Shown here: positions 22,545-35,900 of the stretch, one piece after another
How positions within the stretch are numbered: position 1 is the stretch's first letter
Layout of the letters: each line of letters begins with the position of its first letter
Position numbers and translations under genes: made by a program
Assembly (NCBI GenBank): GCA_013368315.1
Contig: JAACJM010000337.1
Span: forward strand, 1-64,000
Origin: Tetrapyrgos nigripes
Taxonomy: Eukaryota > Basidiomycota > Agaricomycetes > Agaricales > Campanellaceae
Length of the DNA stretch: 64,000 nucleotides
Reading direction: 5' to 3'
The notes under the pieces: generated by a model
The model's input: only the letters and a program-made list of their open reading frames with translations
The model's database searches: none
What the model was told of the DNA's origin: nothing

Positions 22545-23900
22545 GATCACTACGCATAGTATATTCATGGGTGTATGTATTTGAAGGTGGTGAGGTTCAC
22601 AATGCGTAGTATGATTCAATAATGTTTATATTAAGTGCTTCCAGAGGATGACCATCCAACTATGCATGGTGAGCTGCATGAGCAATGTCGAGTTTTTCCG
22701 TTGACCCATTCTATTATTGCGCCGTTGTTCGGAAGTATAATTTGATGACCATTATAAGTGCTTCCAGGCACGGTGAACCACACGGGGAATGCCGAGATAT
22801 ATTATGAAGGGGGGATCGGCCAGCGCTGAAATGTTTTGAGTCCAAAGTTCAAGAATTTCCAAGAAAAGTAATGTAGAGTGTAAATTATTCTATAGCATTG
22901 ACTCAGAGCTGTAATCAATATACATGAGAAGAATTAGACAGTGCTTTACAGCTCTATTAACTTGAAGTACAATACAACAATAGGAGCACAACTTCTCGAT
23001 TACCGTATTGATTACCATACACCCGGAAAAAATCGGAAAATGTTTCGGAGAAGCAGCGTACTCGCACTCATTCTTTGGCGTCGTAATGCATGGTATATCG
23101 GTGGGACACTGACTCACTATGCGCTGTATGACAAAATAATTTAGATACAGATGGGCTCACTACGCATTGCATAATACAATCTTACTATGCATGACATAAC
23201 GCAATAGTTCCAAGAATATAGGTACAGTAAGGCTCACAATGCATAGTATTGTACAATAAATTTTAGACACAGATGAGCTCACAATGCATAGTATGATACA
23301 ATAATATAGGTATAGGTGGTCTTACTATGCATGGCATAACACAATAATATAGATTTCACTATCCATGGTAAAACACAAGAATATAGGGACAGTTGGGCTC
23401 ACTATGCATAGTACTTATGATAGCCAGACACAATAATATAGATTTCACTATGCATGGTAAAATACAAGAATATAGGTGCAGTTAAGCTCACTATGCATTA
23501 TGTGATAGCATAACACAATAATATAGATTTTGCTATGCATGGCATGACACAAGAATATATATTTCACTATGCATGGTAAAATATAGGTACAGTTGGGCTC
23601 ACTATGCATAGTATGATAGCATAACACAGTAATATAGATTTCACTATGCATGGCATGACACAAGAATATATATTTCACTATGCATGGTAAAATACAAGAA
23701 TATAGGTACAGTTGGCTCACTATGCATAGTATAATAGCATAACACAATAATATAGATTTTACCATGCATGGTAGAATACAGAAATATAATATAGATTTCA
23801 CTATGCATGGTAAGATACAAGAATATAGGTACAGTTAGGCTCACTATGCATAGTATCATACAATAATACAGGTACAGATCAACCTCTACATACTACGCAT
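22545..23900. repeat. placeholder
   Basis: placeholder. Confidence 0.
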
Positions 23901-26900
23901 TATATCATACAGAGTACTGTCAGTATACTATGTGTAGCAGTTACAGCTACAGCTGATACTTGATGTGAGTGAGGTAAATTTGGTAGAAGCATAGTCCGTG
24001 TTTCGCAGTCTCTACAGCTAGTGCTAGTGAGATGACCAATACTCTACAGTACATGGCTTGAGTAACTACAAGAAATACCTAGTCCTTTTATACTACTCGC
24101 AGCTATTACTATACAGTTCTACATTTCTTTTTAATGTCTGCTAAAAGGTACATAAGAAAACAGAAATATTAGTCTAATCACCAGTCCATGCTTGTTCATA
24201 CTACTAGATTAAGTAGGTACTTTCTAATTAGGGTATCTAGGAAATGTAGAATATTATCTAAAACTAATAGGGCTTTCTATGTTCCCTTTGCTGCATCTTC
24301 TTGACTAAGAGTACCTTTCTGGAACTGGCAGCCATAGTCATTCTGACTCACATAGCTCCACCATCCATGCTGGGCTCCACTTGTATGATTCACATTCCTT
24401 ATAGGCTTGTGTAGTCTTTGCTTATTCCTCCTCTTATGTTTTTCTGGCACTACTATAGACTTAGTGTCAATAGACCCCATTTCTAGTATACCGCCAGTTT
24501 GTAGTATAGTTTCTCTTATAGCTGAGTCCTGCTCTCTATAGGGTCCTACATATCTTTGGTAGTCACACTTGCACCAATGGGAATGCCTCAGTCATCAGGC
24601 ACACATCTTGCTGATCTTACTGCTGCATTTGGAAATATCTTTACCCTTTTGGGTCTTTCTCATTATGACTCATTGATTAGATCACATACTGGTGGTAATG
24701 AACTATGGGCTTATTCCTTCACTGCTAGTCCATCCCTTTAGTACCATACACTGGGTGCAAATACTTGTAAATCCTCTGCTTTACTGAGGTTTTACAAGAG
24801 TATTACACCAAGCCAATCAATATGTAAGACTCCTTGTCATACATTAGTATTACAAGAGACAGAAAAAATTAGAACAACCTTGTATGACCATTGTAAGTCA
24901 CAAAGAAATACCATGGACTTTCCGTGTGACTTGCTGTCACTGTATACCCTTGGTGGATATACTGTGGAATTACACAGGAATTTCAGAGTGACTTTTTGTC
25001 ACAATATGTCATGTAGTAAGACACATAGGAAATACTGGAGTATTTCGGTGTGACAGATAATCACAGTATGACAAACAGTAAGGCAAGAGAGATTTACAAA
25101 GGACTTACAAGGAAGCAAAATCTGCAGGAAATTTACAAAGTGACAATCAAGTCACAGTAATACACTTGTAAGACTAGCTGTATTATGAAGGAATTACAAG
25201 AAACATTTGCTACAAACACTAGTAAATCCTCAGCCTTACTGGAGTATTACAAGAGTATTATGGGGAACCAATCAATATGTAAGTTGGCTGGACTTACAAG
25301 TGTATTACAAAATAGACAAAAAATGAGGACTATTCTGAAAGACCATTGTAAGCTGCAAGGACATACCATGGACTTTCAGTGTGAGGCTTTGGCACAGTAT
25401 AGCATTGAAGAGCATACAGTGGAATTACAAGGTGACTTTTTTGTCACAGTATGTCTTCTTGTAAAACAGAACTGAAATACCAGGGTATTTCGGTGCGAGA
25501 TAATGTCACAGTAAGACAATTTGTAAACCAAGTAAAATTTACAGAGGACTTACCAGAAGGTAGAACTTGAAAGTCTTGGGTAAGACTGCTCATATTTACA
25601 CTGAATTTACGGAGGACAACTGTGTCACAGTAATACCCTAGAAAGACTTGTGATTTTACAAGGGAATTACAAGATGCAGGTTTTAAAAGTCTATCTTGTA
25701 AGTCTCTGGAAAAAACCTGGATGCTAAATGGAGAATATACAGTGTGACAGACAGGTCACAGTAAGACACTTGTAAGTCACAAGACATTACAATGAATTTA
25801 CTGAAAAGTGACTATTTTGTAAGTCATCATGTATATCCAATGGACTTACAAGAGACTTGTTGGATGGATTTGCAGTGCATGTCAATTAAGTAATACAGAA
25901 GGGCTTACTGAAAATTTACAGGATGTAATACAATGAATTCATTCAACCAGGTTAATTAAATTTTACTAAATATAAATAGACAGCGCAGGCTGGACAGGAA
26001 AGGGGCAGACTACTGTGTCTGCCTTGTCATCTTTGTCTGCTCAGTCTGTTACATCTGCCCCATCTGCCTTGTCTGCTTTGTCCTGCCTCGTCTGCCTCAA
26101 CGAGGCAGACGGGGCAGACAACGCAGACAACGCAGACAACGCAGACAACGCAGACAACGCAGACAACGCAGACAACGCAGACAACGCAGACAACGCAGAC
26201 AACGCAGACAACGCAGACAACGCAGACAACGCAGACAACGCAGACAACGCAGACAACGCAGACAACGCAGACAACGCAGACAACACAGAGACGACGCAGA
26301 TGACGCAGACGACGCAGACAAGGCAGGACAAAGCAGACAAGGCAGATGGGGCAGATGTAACAGACTGAGCAGACAAAGATGACAAGGCAGACACAGTAGT
26401 CTGCCCCTTTCCTGTCCAGCCTGCGCTGTCTATTTATATTTAGTAAAATTTAATTAACCTGGTTGAATGAATTCATTGTATTACATCCTGTAAATTTTCA
26501 GTAAGCCCTTCTGTATTACTTAATTGACATGTACTGTAAATCCATCCAACAAGTCTCTTGTAAGTCCATTGGATATACATGATGACTTACAAAATAGTCA
26601 CTTTTCAGTAAAGTCATTGTAATGTCTTGTGACTTACAAGTGTCTCACTGTGACCTGTCTGTCACACTGTATATTCTCCATTTAGCATCCGGGTTTTTTC
26701 CAGAGACTTACAAGATAGACTTTTAAAACCTGCATCTTGTAATTCCCTTGTAAAATCACAAGTCTTTCTAGGGTATTACTGTGACACAGTTGTCCCTCCA
26801 TAAATTCAGTGTAAATATGAGCAGTCTTACCCAAGACTTTCAAGTTCTACCTTCTGGTAAGTCCTCTGTAAATTTTACTTGGTTTACAAATTGTCTTACT

Positions 26901-29900
26901 GTGACACTATCTCACACTGAAATACCCTGGTATTTCAGTTCTGTTTTACAAGAAGACATACTGTGACAAAAAAGTCACCTTGTAATTCCACTGTATGCTC
27001 TTCAATGCTATACTGTGCCAAAGCCTCACACTGAAAGTCCATGGTATGTCCTTGCAGCTTACAATGGTCTTTCAGAATAGTCCTCATTGTTTGTCTATTT
27101 TGTAATACACTTGTAAGTCAAGCCAACTTACATATTGATTGGTTCCCCATAATACTCTTGTAATACTCCAGTAAGGCTGAGGATTTACCAGTGTTTGTAG
27201 CAAATGTTTCTTGTAATACCTTCATAATACAGCTAGTCTTACAAGTGTATTACTGTGACTTGATTGTCACTTTGTAAATTTCCTACAGATTTTGTTTCCT
27301 TGTAAGTCCTTTGTAAATCTCTCTTGCCTTACTGTTTGTCATACTGTGATTATCTGTCACACTGAAATACTCCAGTATTTCCTATGTGTCTTACTGCATG
27401 ACATATTGTGACAAAAAGTCACTCTGAAATTCCTGTGTAATTCCACAGTATATCAACCAAGGATATACAGTGACAGCAAGTCACACGGAAAGTCCATGGT
27501 ATTTCTTCGTGACTTACAATGGTCATACAAGGTTGTCCTAATTTTTTCTGTCTCTTGTAATACTAATGTATGACAAAGGGTCTTACATATCGATTGGTTT
27601 GGTGTAATACTCTTGTAAAACCTCAGTAAAGCAGAGGATTTACAAGTGTTTGCACCCAGTGATATGAAAGCTGAGCTTTCTAGGAACTCATACATATATA
27701 CTTTGTCCTACTTATCTATTCTTACTGTCTTTAAAAGACTATATTCCTTCTGTTTTGCTTACTAGCGAGGTATTGCTTGTTATACCGCAAGTTCAGACAT
27801 AGTCAGTTACTCTCTGATTATGGTGCCCTTCTAAACCAGTCATCATTTAGCACTAGAATCTGGGTTGTATAGCCTATGCATTTCTTGCCTGTGAATAGGG
27901 GCTTCACTTTCCCTTGAGTTGCACTGGTGGTACTAAGCGTGTTATAGTAGGAATTTGTTACAAAGTCTTTATAGAACTTTGTATAGTATATAGGGTGGAT
28001 CTGCTACTATAACTGAAGCACTGTACACATCAACCATAGTACTTAGAATAAACATATCCTATTCATAAGTACTTAGCTTTATTGTACTGGTGCATACACT
28101 TAGTCCACTAGCACGGACTCACTCTAGTCCTTTTATACCAATTGAAGTGGTGAACCAGCTTTCTAACTGCCAATTAACATTTCTATACATGAATTTTCTA
28201 TGGCGTATCACTTCAAATTTCCAAATTTCCTTCTAACGTCAATTCTTCCCTTCTTAGTCTTGCAGCATTGTCTACCACTGCTGCTGTTCCTGGGGGTCCC
28301 TGTTCACCTCTATCTCCACACTCTCCTCTTTCTCCCAGTGGTCCTCATTCCCCTCTTTCTCCTCTTGGTCCTCTTTCTCCCCTTGGTCCTCAGACCTGAT
28401 TGTCATCATACCTACGATAAGGGTCATTTGGGTCATTTGGATCCAGAGGTCCTCCTGCCACCACTGTAACCATATTTTCTTCTTCCAGGGCTGGTGTAAA
28501 TGAATCTTCTGGTGTGGATGGAGTTTCTGATGGTGGTGGAGGTGTTGGGGCTGAACCTGATCTTCCTCCTCCTGAAGGTGGTGGAGGCAGTGGTGGAGGT
28601 GGTGGTGGAGCAGATCCTCCTGCCCCTGAAGATCCTTCCCCTCTCATTGGTTGTTTCCCTTTTAAGTAAGACAGGATTCTCAGAGTGTCACTCAAAGGGG
28701 TATGAGTGTGATGGCTTGCTGGGTGGCATGTAGTTACTGATGGTAACTGCCCACTTTTTGAACCAGAGGCTTCTCCTGATGGGTTTAGGTTTGAAACCAT
28801 TTCTACAGTAGCCACCAACATTCTGTTTCTCCCTTGATTGATGGCACTTCTTGCTCTAGTCTGTATGGCTTCAAAGCTTGCCCTTTGTTCAACAGGTCCT
28901 CGGGGCCTACTGTTGAATTCAAGTCTTTGCTGAGCCATTCTAGGTACTGCTGGTGTATGCACGTAACCCTCGTTTTGTACTTGTCCTGGTCAAATGCAAC
29001 CATCCATGGGAGTGTCAGACAGTTTGTAGATATGTATTTGTTGTGGTTGTCTATGTATTCTGACTGGATTTCTAATGTGCTCCTGAGGTCTGGTAGTGGT
29101 AGTATTGGGGCTTCCCATTGTTTTTCCTGATGGTATATTATCAAGGTGTGGTGGTACTTGATATGGTTCCGTTATCTTGGGACATGTATCATTAGGTAGT
29201 GTTAGAGGTGAAATAAGTTCCTCTGCTACTGGGTTTGTTGGCCGTAAGAGAGTTTGGGGTGAAGTCTCCTGCCTTTGAGAAGTTCCTAGTGATAATCTCC
29301 TCCCTCTTCTTACTCTTTCACCTTCATGTGGGTCTTCTGAAGAAGTGTCGGAGATTACTATTACTGGTAATAGGTGGCTTCTGTAATTAAGTGCTAGGAA
29401 CTACACCCAAACACAAAACCTTATACAAATGTAAATGAGATGAGTGTTCTGAGTAGTCAGAGTACTCAAAATCCCAGTTTACTTGTACTATAAGTACTTT
29501 TGATCAGGGTTTTTCAGTGAAGTTAGTGCTTAGCATGCAACACAATAAACACAAGTTTAACACCATGTTACAATGTGAACAAGTTCCATGGCTACACACA
29601 CGCAGTACTTGCATAGGACTATCTAATTATTTATTCATCTCCATAGCATTGTGCAGGATTGCACAGTAATGTGCAGCAATGCACAGTGTAGCACAGGTAT
29701 ATACAGTAGATATGTAGGTATATAAGACTTAGATGCACACTCATGTACCTTAGCTTGATATTTTGTATGGAGTATTAGTCTCAGACAGACTCATTAGTGT
29801 CACAATTATCAACACCCCCCACCAACAACTTTATTCAGCCACTCGTACCAACTTTACTACAGGTATATCACCACTTTATTCATACACTACGTACTACCAC

Positions 29901-32900
29901 GACAGCTCACCACAATGCTCACCACAATGCTCACTGTGCTTCTGCCCACTAGTGGCCCCTTGAGGAAGGTCTCACATCATCCAAAACACCAGTCATTGGC
30001 ATCAGGTTTTGGTCAATTTGTAACACACCAAGGGGATCAACGAGTCCCAAATCAAACACTTGTAGGCCACAGTTGCCTTAAAATCAAACACTCTTGACAG
30101 TTAATAGACCAAAGGTCAACACAACAAAATGTTCAATTTAAACTCTATTATATCCAACACAATGTTTATACCCGTAGAGAGTGCAGTTAAGTTTGCTTAG
30201 AAGCTTTAGTCCATGTTTCATGCCCTCTACTATTGCTAGCAAGATCTGATACTCTACAGTACGTGGCTTGGGTAGCTACTTGTAATATCTGATCCTTTTA
30301 TACTACTCACAGCTACAACTATACAGTTACTTATAAAGGTACATAGAGAAAATACAAAACAAATCGAAAAGTCCGTTAGCGAGTTCTACCTATTTCCTCA
30401 CAAGTAAAGACTTGCTTATTAGGGTATATGGAAACTGTCCAATATTATCTAAATATTCATAGGAACTTTCTTCAGTCCTCTTTGTAAGCCATCTGGTGTT
30501 TCGTGTACTGTCCTGGTTAGCAAGCATTGCATCTATGACTCAGAATGCTCCAATTATGACTGCTAGGTCCCTCATATGTGTCCTTATGCTAGGGGCATAG
30601 GGTTTTCTCGTAGTTTCTTTGTTCCATTCAGTTTTCCTTTCCCTTTTCTCCAATCTTGCTTTATACATGTTTTATGCATTGCCAGCAGTCTACTGCTTAG
30701 TCCTACATATGAGTCCAGCTCTTCTGCAGTCCCATTCGCATACTTATTCATCCTTCAACACTTTCAACGCCTAGCTAGACACTTACTGATGGATTTATCC
30801 TTATCCAGAAACACCGTTACCCATTTGGGTTGTATTCCGATCGTTCAGATGTACTGCGACTTAGCGCTGTGTAGAGACGTCCATTCACTATCCCCTCTGT
30901 ACTGATGGATAGCTGGAACTCTCTGGGATCCTGTACATATATACTTTGTCCTACTTTTATCCACATGTACCCTTTACAGATACTTAAGATTCCTTTGAAG
31001 CCATCTTAGTACTACAGGATTTGCTGATACATAGATCTAGACCTAGTGTGCTTGTCCACGTGTCTGATCTTAGCACTGTCTTCCCTGATCGACCTTTTGG
31101 CCGAGGATTGTGCTGCCTATGCATTCCTATGCCCACTAATAGGGGCTATCTCACACTTCACTGTCCCTTTGGATCATGCTAGCGGTACTAGTTGTTATAA
31201 TAGGATTCGAAAGCCTTTGTAGGCTATCTGTCAAGGTTGCTAGTACACTCAAATAACCACCCAAGTCACACAACCAGAGAGCAGATACAAGACAGATAGA
31301 TTGAGAGAGTTATAGATGAAGAGATAGACGAGTAAGCTGACTAGGCTCTACACTGCATAGTAGTAGTACGGAGCAGAGATGAAGTGAACAAACTGGGGAA
31401 TCAGTTACAAAAGATCTTGAGTATATATAAGAGTTGTGAAGGGATGGGAGAAAGTAAGTAAAAATAGAATAGTGCCATATGGTTAAGAAAGATAGGAAGA
31501 TAGGAAGATTGATAGACAGTTATTATAGAGTTTGACAGGTTTTATAAGGTTCAAAGTCAGTAATATAAGGTTAAAAAGGTTCATCGAGGGAATGCAATGG
31601 ATGAATGATCAGAGAAAGGGTTCAATAGTGAAGTAAAAGAGGAAGGAGGGCAGAGAACTGTAGCAGTTCATGACACTATCTTTATTATTCAGTGGGTCTG
31701 CTATCATCTACCATAGTACTTAGAATGAGTTGTTTCTCCATCCATAAGCACTTAATATTATTGTACCGTTGTTTTCTAGTCCTGCTAGGTCTTAATTAGC
31801 AGTTCAGGGCTCACCCTAGTCCTCTTATTCCCTTAAAAGAATGTCAAAACTGATATTATGGACCAAAATCTAAGTATGTATATGGCGATTTTGTACAGCA
31901 TATTACCAGGCCCCTTGTAAATGTGTCTTCTGTTGGTACTTCCTCGAATGGTAACTGTCCTGCAGAGTGGTGTAAAGATCAAGGATCAAAGTGATAGTCA
32001 TCGTCCTCATTTTCCGGCACCAAGTTCAATAGAAGTGGATCCCTAGATTCCCAGTATAAAGCATCAAGTTCCAGTAGTATCTATTAACATTCATTCTCGA
32101 TGCTTGAATCAAACTTTTCTAATGGAGCTTCTTATTCTAGATCAATGTTCCATTTGATCCAGATGAAGCAAGCACATCAGAAAAGGAAGAATTTCAACAT
32201 TTCAAACGTGAAGTTTATACACAAGTGGCAGAGGTGATATTCAGCTCAGACCTTCATTCAAGGTCAAGATATGGCGAACCATTCCGTTTTGGAGATGGAA
32301 TCACATGTGTTGGCCATTCTGGGTTTTTGATTGAGAGTATGGATGCTGAAGAAGCAGGCCACTGGGTGGGATCTTGTTCTGCCACAGCAAAACATCTCTG
32401 TCCAACCAATTTGGATAAGTTGACAAAATCATTTGCTCCTCAAACATCATTGACAAGGCAAATGCTCAGCCTACAAAACAGAAGAGAACTGAGATCCTAG
32501 TTGAGTACAGGGTTCATAATATTCAAGTGAGTGATCCTTCTTTTAAGTTCATAATATTTGGCAAGTAATGTGTACTGCTGTAGCATTTCATGTGGGACTT
32601 CTGGCATATTCCTATGATGTCCTTCACTCGGATGACTTGGGAAAGTGGGGAAAACATATCTGGCAACTCAGTTCAACACAAAGTGAGTTAGCTGTGCACA
32701 CTAAGGTCTTTTATATGAGGTCTCTGACAGGATTAGCATGATCAATTTTCCTCGACAGCCCAGACTAACCCATTTCAACAATTGAATGGTGCCCACAACT
32801 CTAGAGTTCTCTGATGGCAATACATTCTTCAATATTTTGAAAGTAAGTATACCTGTATCTGCTGTACCTGTCGACTGACTTCTTTAAAGTGTGCTCTCCC

Positions 32901-35900
32901 TTGCATGGTTCAGCTTCTTCCTCAGAATTCAACTATAGTACGTGGTATTCACTCATATCAAAAGTTTCACATGATGACATCTCATCGTCTTCAAATACTT
33001 GAGCTTACTATTGAGGATTATGGAAAATAGTGTAAAGTAGGTCTTGCTCTTGGTTTGTTTGATTTTTTTTTCCTTCTGAACTTGATATAGAAAATGAGCA
33101 AAGAGTACAACAAAAATTTCAACTTCTTGAAGCAGCATGCACTAAATCATCTGCCAGATGACATCCAAAGAAAAGGTTCTTCTATACATGGTTCAACTCA
33201 ACCAGGCAAGGGTTTCCAGCAAGAAGCACCAATTTCAAGAACACAGACCATCAGGTAATCATTCATTTGTATATCTCATCCCACCATTGACAATTTACTC
33301 TCAGATGACTCAAATTGATGAGTGGCAAGAAGCTGTTGCTTGTATCCAGATGGCTATTGATGACGATGTTACGGCTCAATTGAGATTAGTCGAGGATGAA
33401 TCCACCAGTAACCCTGATGAGGACGAGGAGGATCTCTCAGTAGTCCATTCTGTGTCTAATCACATGGCTGCGACACACCACATTACCTCTAAAGACTTTG
33501 AATGGAATAATCAGCTTAGTCCGTTGTTCAAGAACTTTGATCAAGATTTACGAAGCTTTCTTGACATTTATTTTCTTGAAGAAGCCAATGCAGCCAAAGG
33601 TTGCACGATCTGGGTGAGACTACACTTAGATCTTCTTGTATGCATGGTCTTCAAGCTGATCCTGAGCTGTTAGATATGTCCATTCAAATATGTCACCATT
33701 ACCTATCAATCCACCTCAGGCACCTACCCAACTGGGCCTAGTTAGGCTGCTTACTACCTATGACCTAAGCAGCCTATTAGGCCCCAAATACCAGGTTGGC
33801 TACCCAAGGCTATATACATATGGCAGTTAAGTGGTAGCTACCCAGAGCTGTTCTGGTAGCCTGGCACTACCTGGTATAGTCTGGTAGTGTGCAGGTAGCT
33901 ACCAGCATTGTGACACTGTCACAGGGTGTCCGGGGTCCTTTTTTTTTTTTTTTTTTTGGCCTGCATTGTGCTTCTATAGCTCTGTATCTCAGGAATAGAT
34001 GCAATAGTTGTTATTTTCTTCTGTGTTGTGTGTTTCAAGAGGAGATTTAGATTGCAGATCCATTTATTAAAGTTTGACCTGGTAGACATATTACAGGATA
34101 TTTGTAAAAGTGAAATAATTACTTGTAAATCTTATAAACAGGGATTGGGTCTTAAAATACAGATACCTTTCTCACAGTATGGAGATATCCTTAGCAACTG
34201 GCTTGTTAGATCACTCCTCTCCTCATGATAACAAATTTGGAGGATGTTAACCTTTGAAGCAGTGTTCTACTTTAAGGCCTTAAATGCCTTAAATGCTTAA
34301 ATTTAAGGGCTAGATTTAAGGCTTAAGAGGTCAAAGCTGTTAGTGAGATGGAGGGTTCATCAGAAATTATGAATGATAATTTGTCAGTGGTAGAGTACAC
34401 CAAAATGCTTAATAGATCATTTCCATATGAATGTCAGCCCTCCCAGCCAGACAAATCACTACTACTCCTCCCAAACAGCTGCTGACCCTTAGCCGAGACC
34501 TAGCCGAGATTTTTAAGCCCAAGCTTAAACCTTAAGTAGAACAAATCGAAGAACCCGGTATTTGTCACTGGTGTTATAAGAGATATCAGCCAGCAGTTAA
34601 AAGAAATCAAGGGGGGTGCAGAATTTTGTAGAGTCATATAGTGTCGGAAAAAAATTTAAGGACCTGACAGCCAGACTAACTAACTGTATGTAAGCAAGAG
34701 ATACCAAATTAGGACACTTGCTTATCTCCAGAGATAATTTGACTGCCTTGGACTGTCACACTCCTTGACATATTTTCAAAAGAAGGTATATAGGAAACGT
34801 ATCTAAACAGACTGCTGATAGCACTTGGTGTCTGCCAGGTAGCTGCCTGCCTCCCTCAGAAGCTTAGGTAGCTACCTGAGGCAGGTGGTAGCAACAGGTA
34901 TTTGCCAGGCAGCTGCCTCTCTTCCTCAGAAGTTTAGGTAGCTACTGGTGTTTACCAGGTAGCAGCTGCCTCTCTTCCTCGGAAGGTTGGGTAGCTACTG
35001 GTGTTTACCAGGTAGCTGCCTGAAAAGTCTAGGTAGCTACCTGTGTGTCTCCATTGGTCCAGGCAGCTACCGGTGTGCATCAGGTAGCTGCCATCATACT
35101 GTTCACCCTTAAGTTCATTGACATTTCGAATACCAGGAAAGTACAATTTTATTACACTCTACTACATGCTACCTACAATTGTATCCCTATCTCTTCACTC
35201 GTCCGCATTCGCCCTGCTATCTAACTCTGCAGTTAATCCAACATCCACTGTTTCTGCTAGTCCTGCATCCCCAAACTCATCTTCTTCCTTGTCATTTTCA
35301 GATGTAGCATCAACGAGATAAACACTCCGGGCCTCTGCCAGTTCCTCAGGTGCAGGACCCCAAGACTCTCCGCAACCTCCTGCAATACCTACTAGCTTTT
35401 GCTCCCAAGTGACATATACTTTGAGCAAATATGCTTTTCAAAGTTCCAGCTGATGATACAGTCCTTTGTTTCCTAGAGAGAAGTCCAATCAGTACCTAAT
35501 ATACTACACTCAACAAATGCTTACCTTGCTCCTGCTGCATCGCTGTCATCAAAACCTGCCACTCTTCAACGAACCACTCCTGCATTGACTGACGCTGCAT
35601 CTGTAAATGCCCATCCTCTTCATGACAGTGATCAAGCTCCAACATCGCCCAGATACCTTTTCGAACATTCTCGTCAGCCATCCAAGGAGGTGGGACGTTT
35701 CCGTCTTGGTCAAGCTCTAGCCCAGAATCCTGCCAGATACTTTCGTCAATGTCCAGATCAAAGAGTCGTTCCTTGTCAATCTTCACCAGAGCTATCGCAT
35801 TTGACGGTGCCTTCCCAGCCACAATCAACTTGGCCAATTCTTCGCAAAGACTGTTATATTTGTTGGCTAGAGTACTTATGGTTGGGTCACGTTGTTTGAT

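Larger units (their letters stand above)
9019..23955. mobile_element. KDZ-1: 14.9-kb KDZ transposon with cargo genes
   Basis: Ends are defined by an exact 7-bp direct duplication ATACTTG (9012-9018 and 23956-23962) and by imperfect terminal inverted repeats of about 42 bp that share TGTAACT and CTACACATAGTATA. Just inside each end lie arrays built on the palindrome ATGCAT (9185-9790 and 22545-23900). Between them are an FPWR-family gene (-), a viroplasmin-like gene (-), a small gene remnant (+) and a CxC2-type KDZ transposase (+). It inserted into the older LTR element, whose sequence reads through when KDZ-1 and one ATACTTG copy are removed. Stops in the transposase show it is dead. It carries at least one later insertion (20647-21119). 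Confidence 0.8.
2239..31840 (-). mobile_element. Remnant of an older LTR element serving as landing site
   Basis: Removing the younger insertions leaves fragments 2239-2397, 8990-9018, 23963-24748 and 27665 to about 28170. Joined in that order they match, with many differences, 29798 to about 31840 (itself minus the solo LTR at 31229). Shared blocks include the stretch around ATGTTTATAC, the 'ACTCTACAGTAC' block (24034/30250), CCTTTTATACTACTC, ATATATACTTTGTCCTAC (27694/30945) and CATAGTACTTAGAAT (28038/31720). The simplest reading is two degenerate LTRs of about 1.5 kb flanking a short 1.6-kb interior with a gag-like minus-strand frame and no pol, that is an internally deleted element. Exact ends and TSD were not found, so the outer limits are approximate. 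Confidence 0.55.
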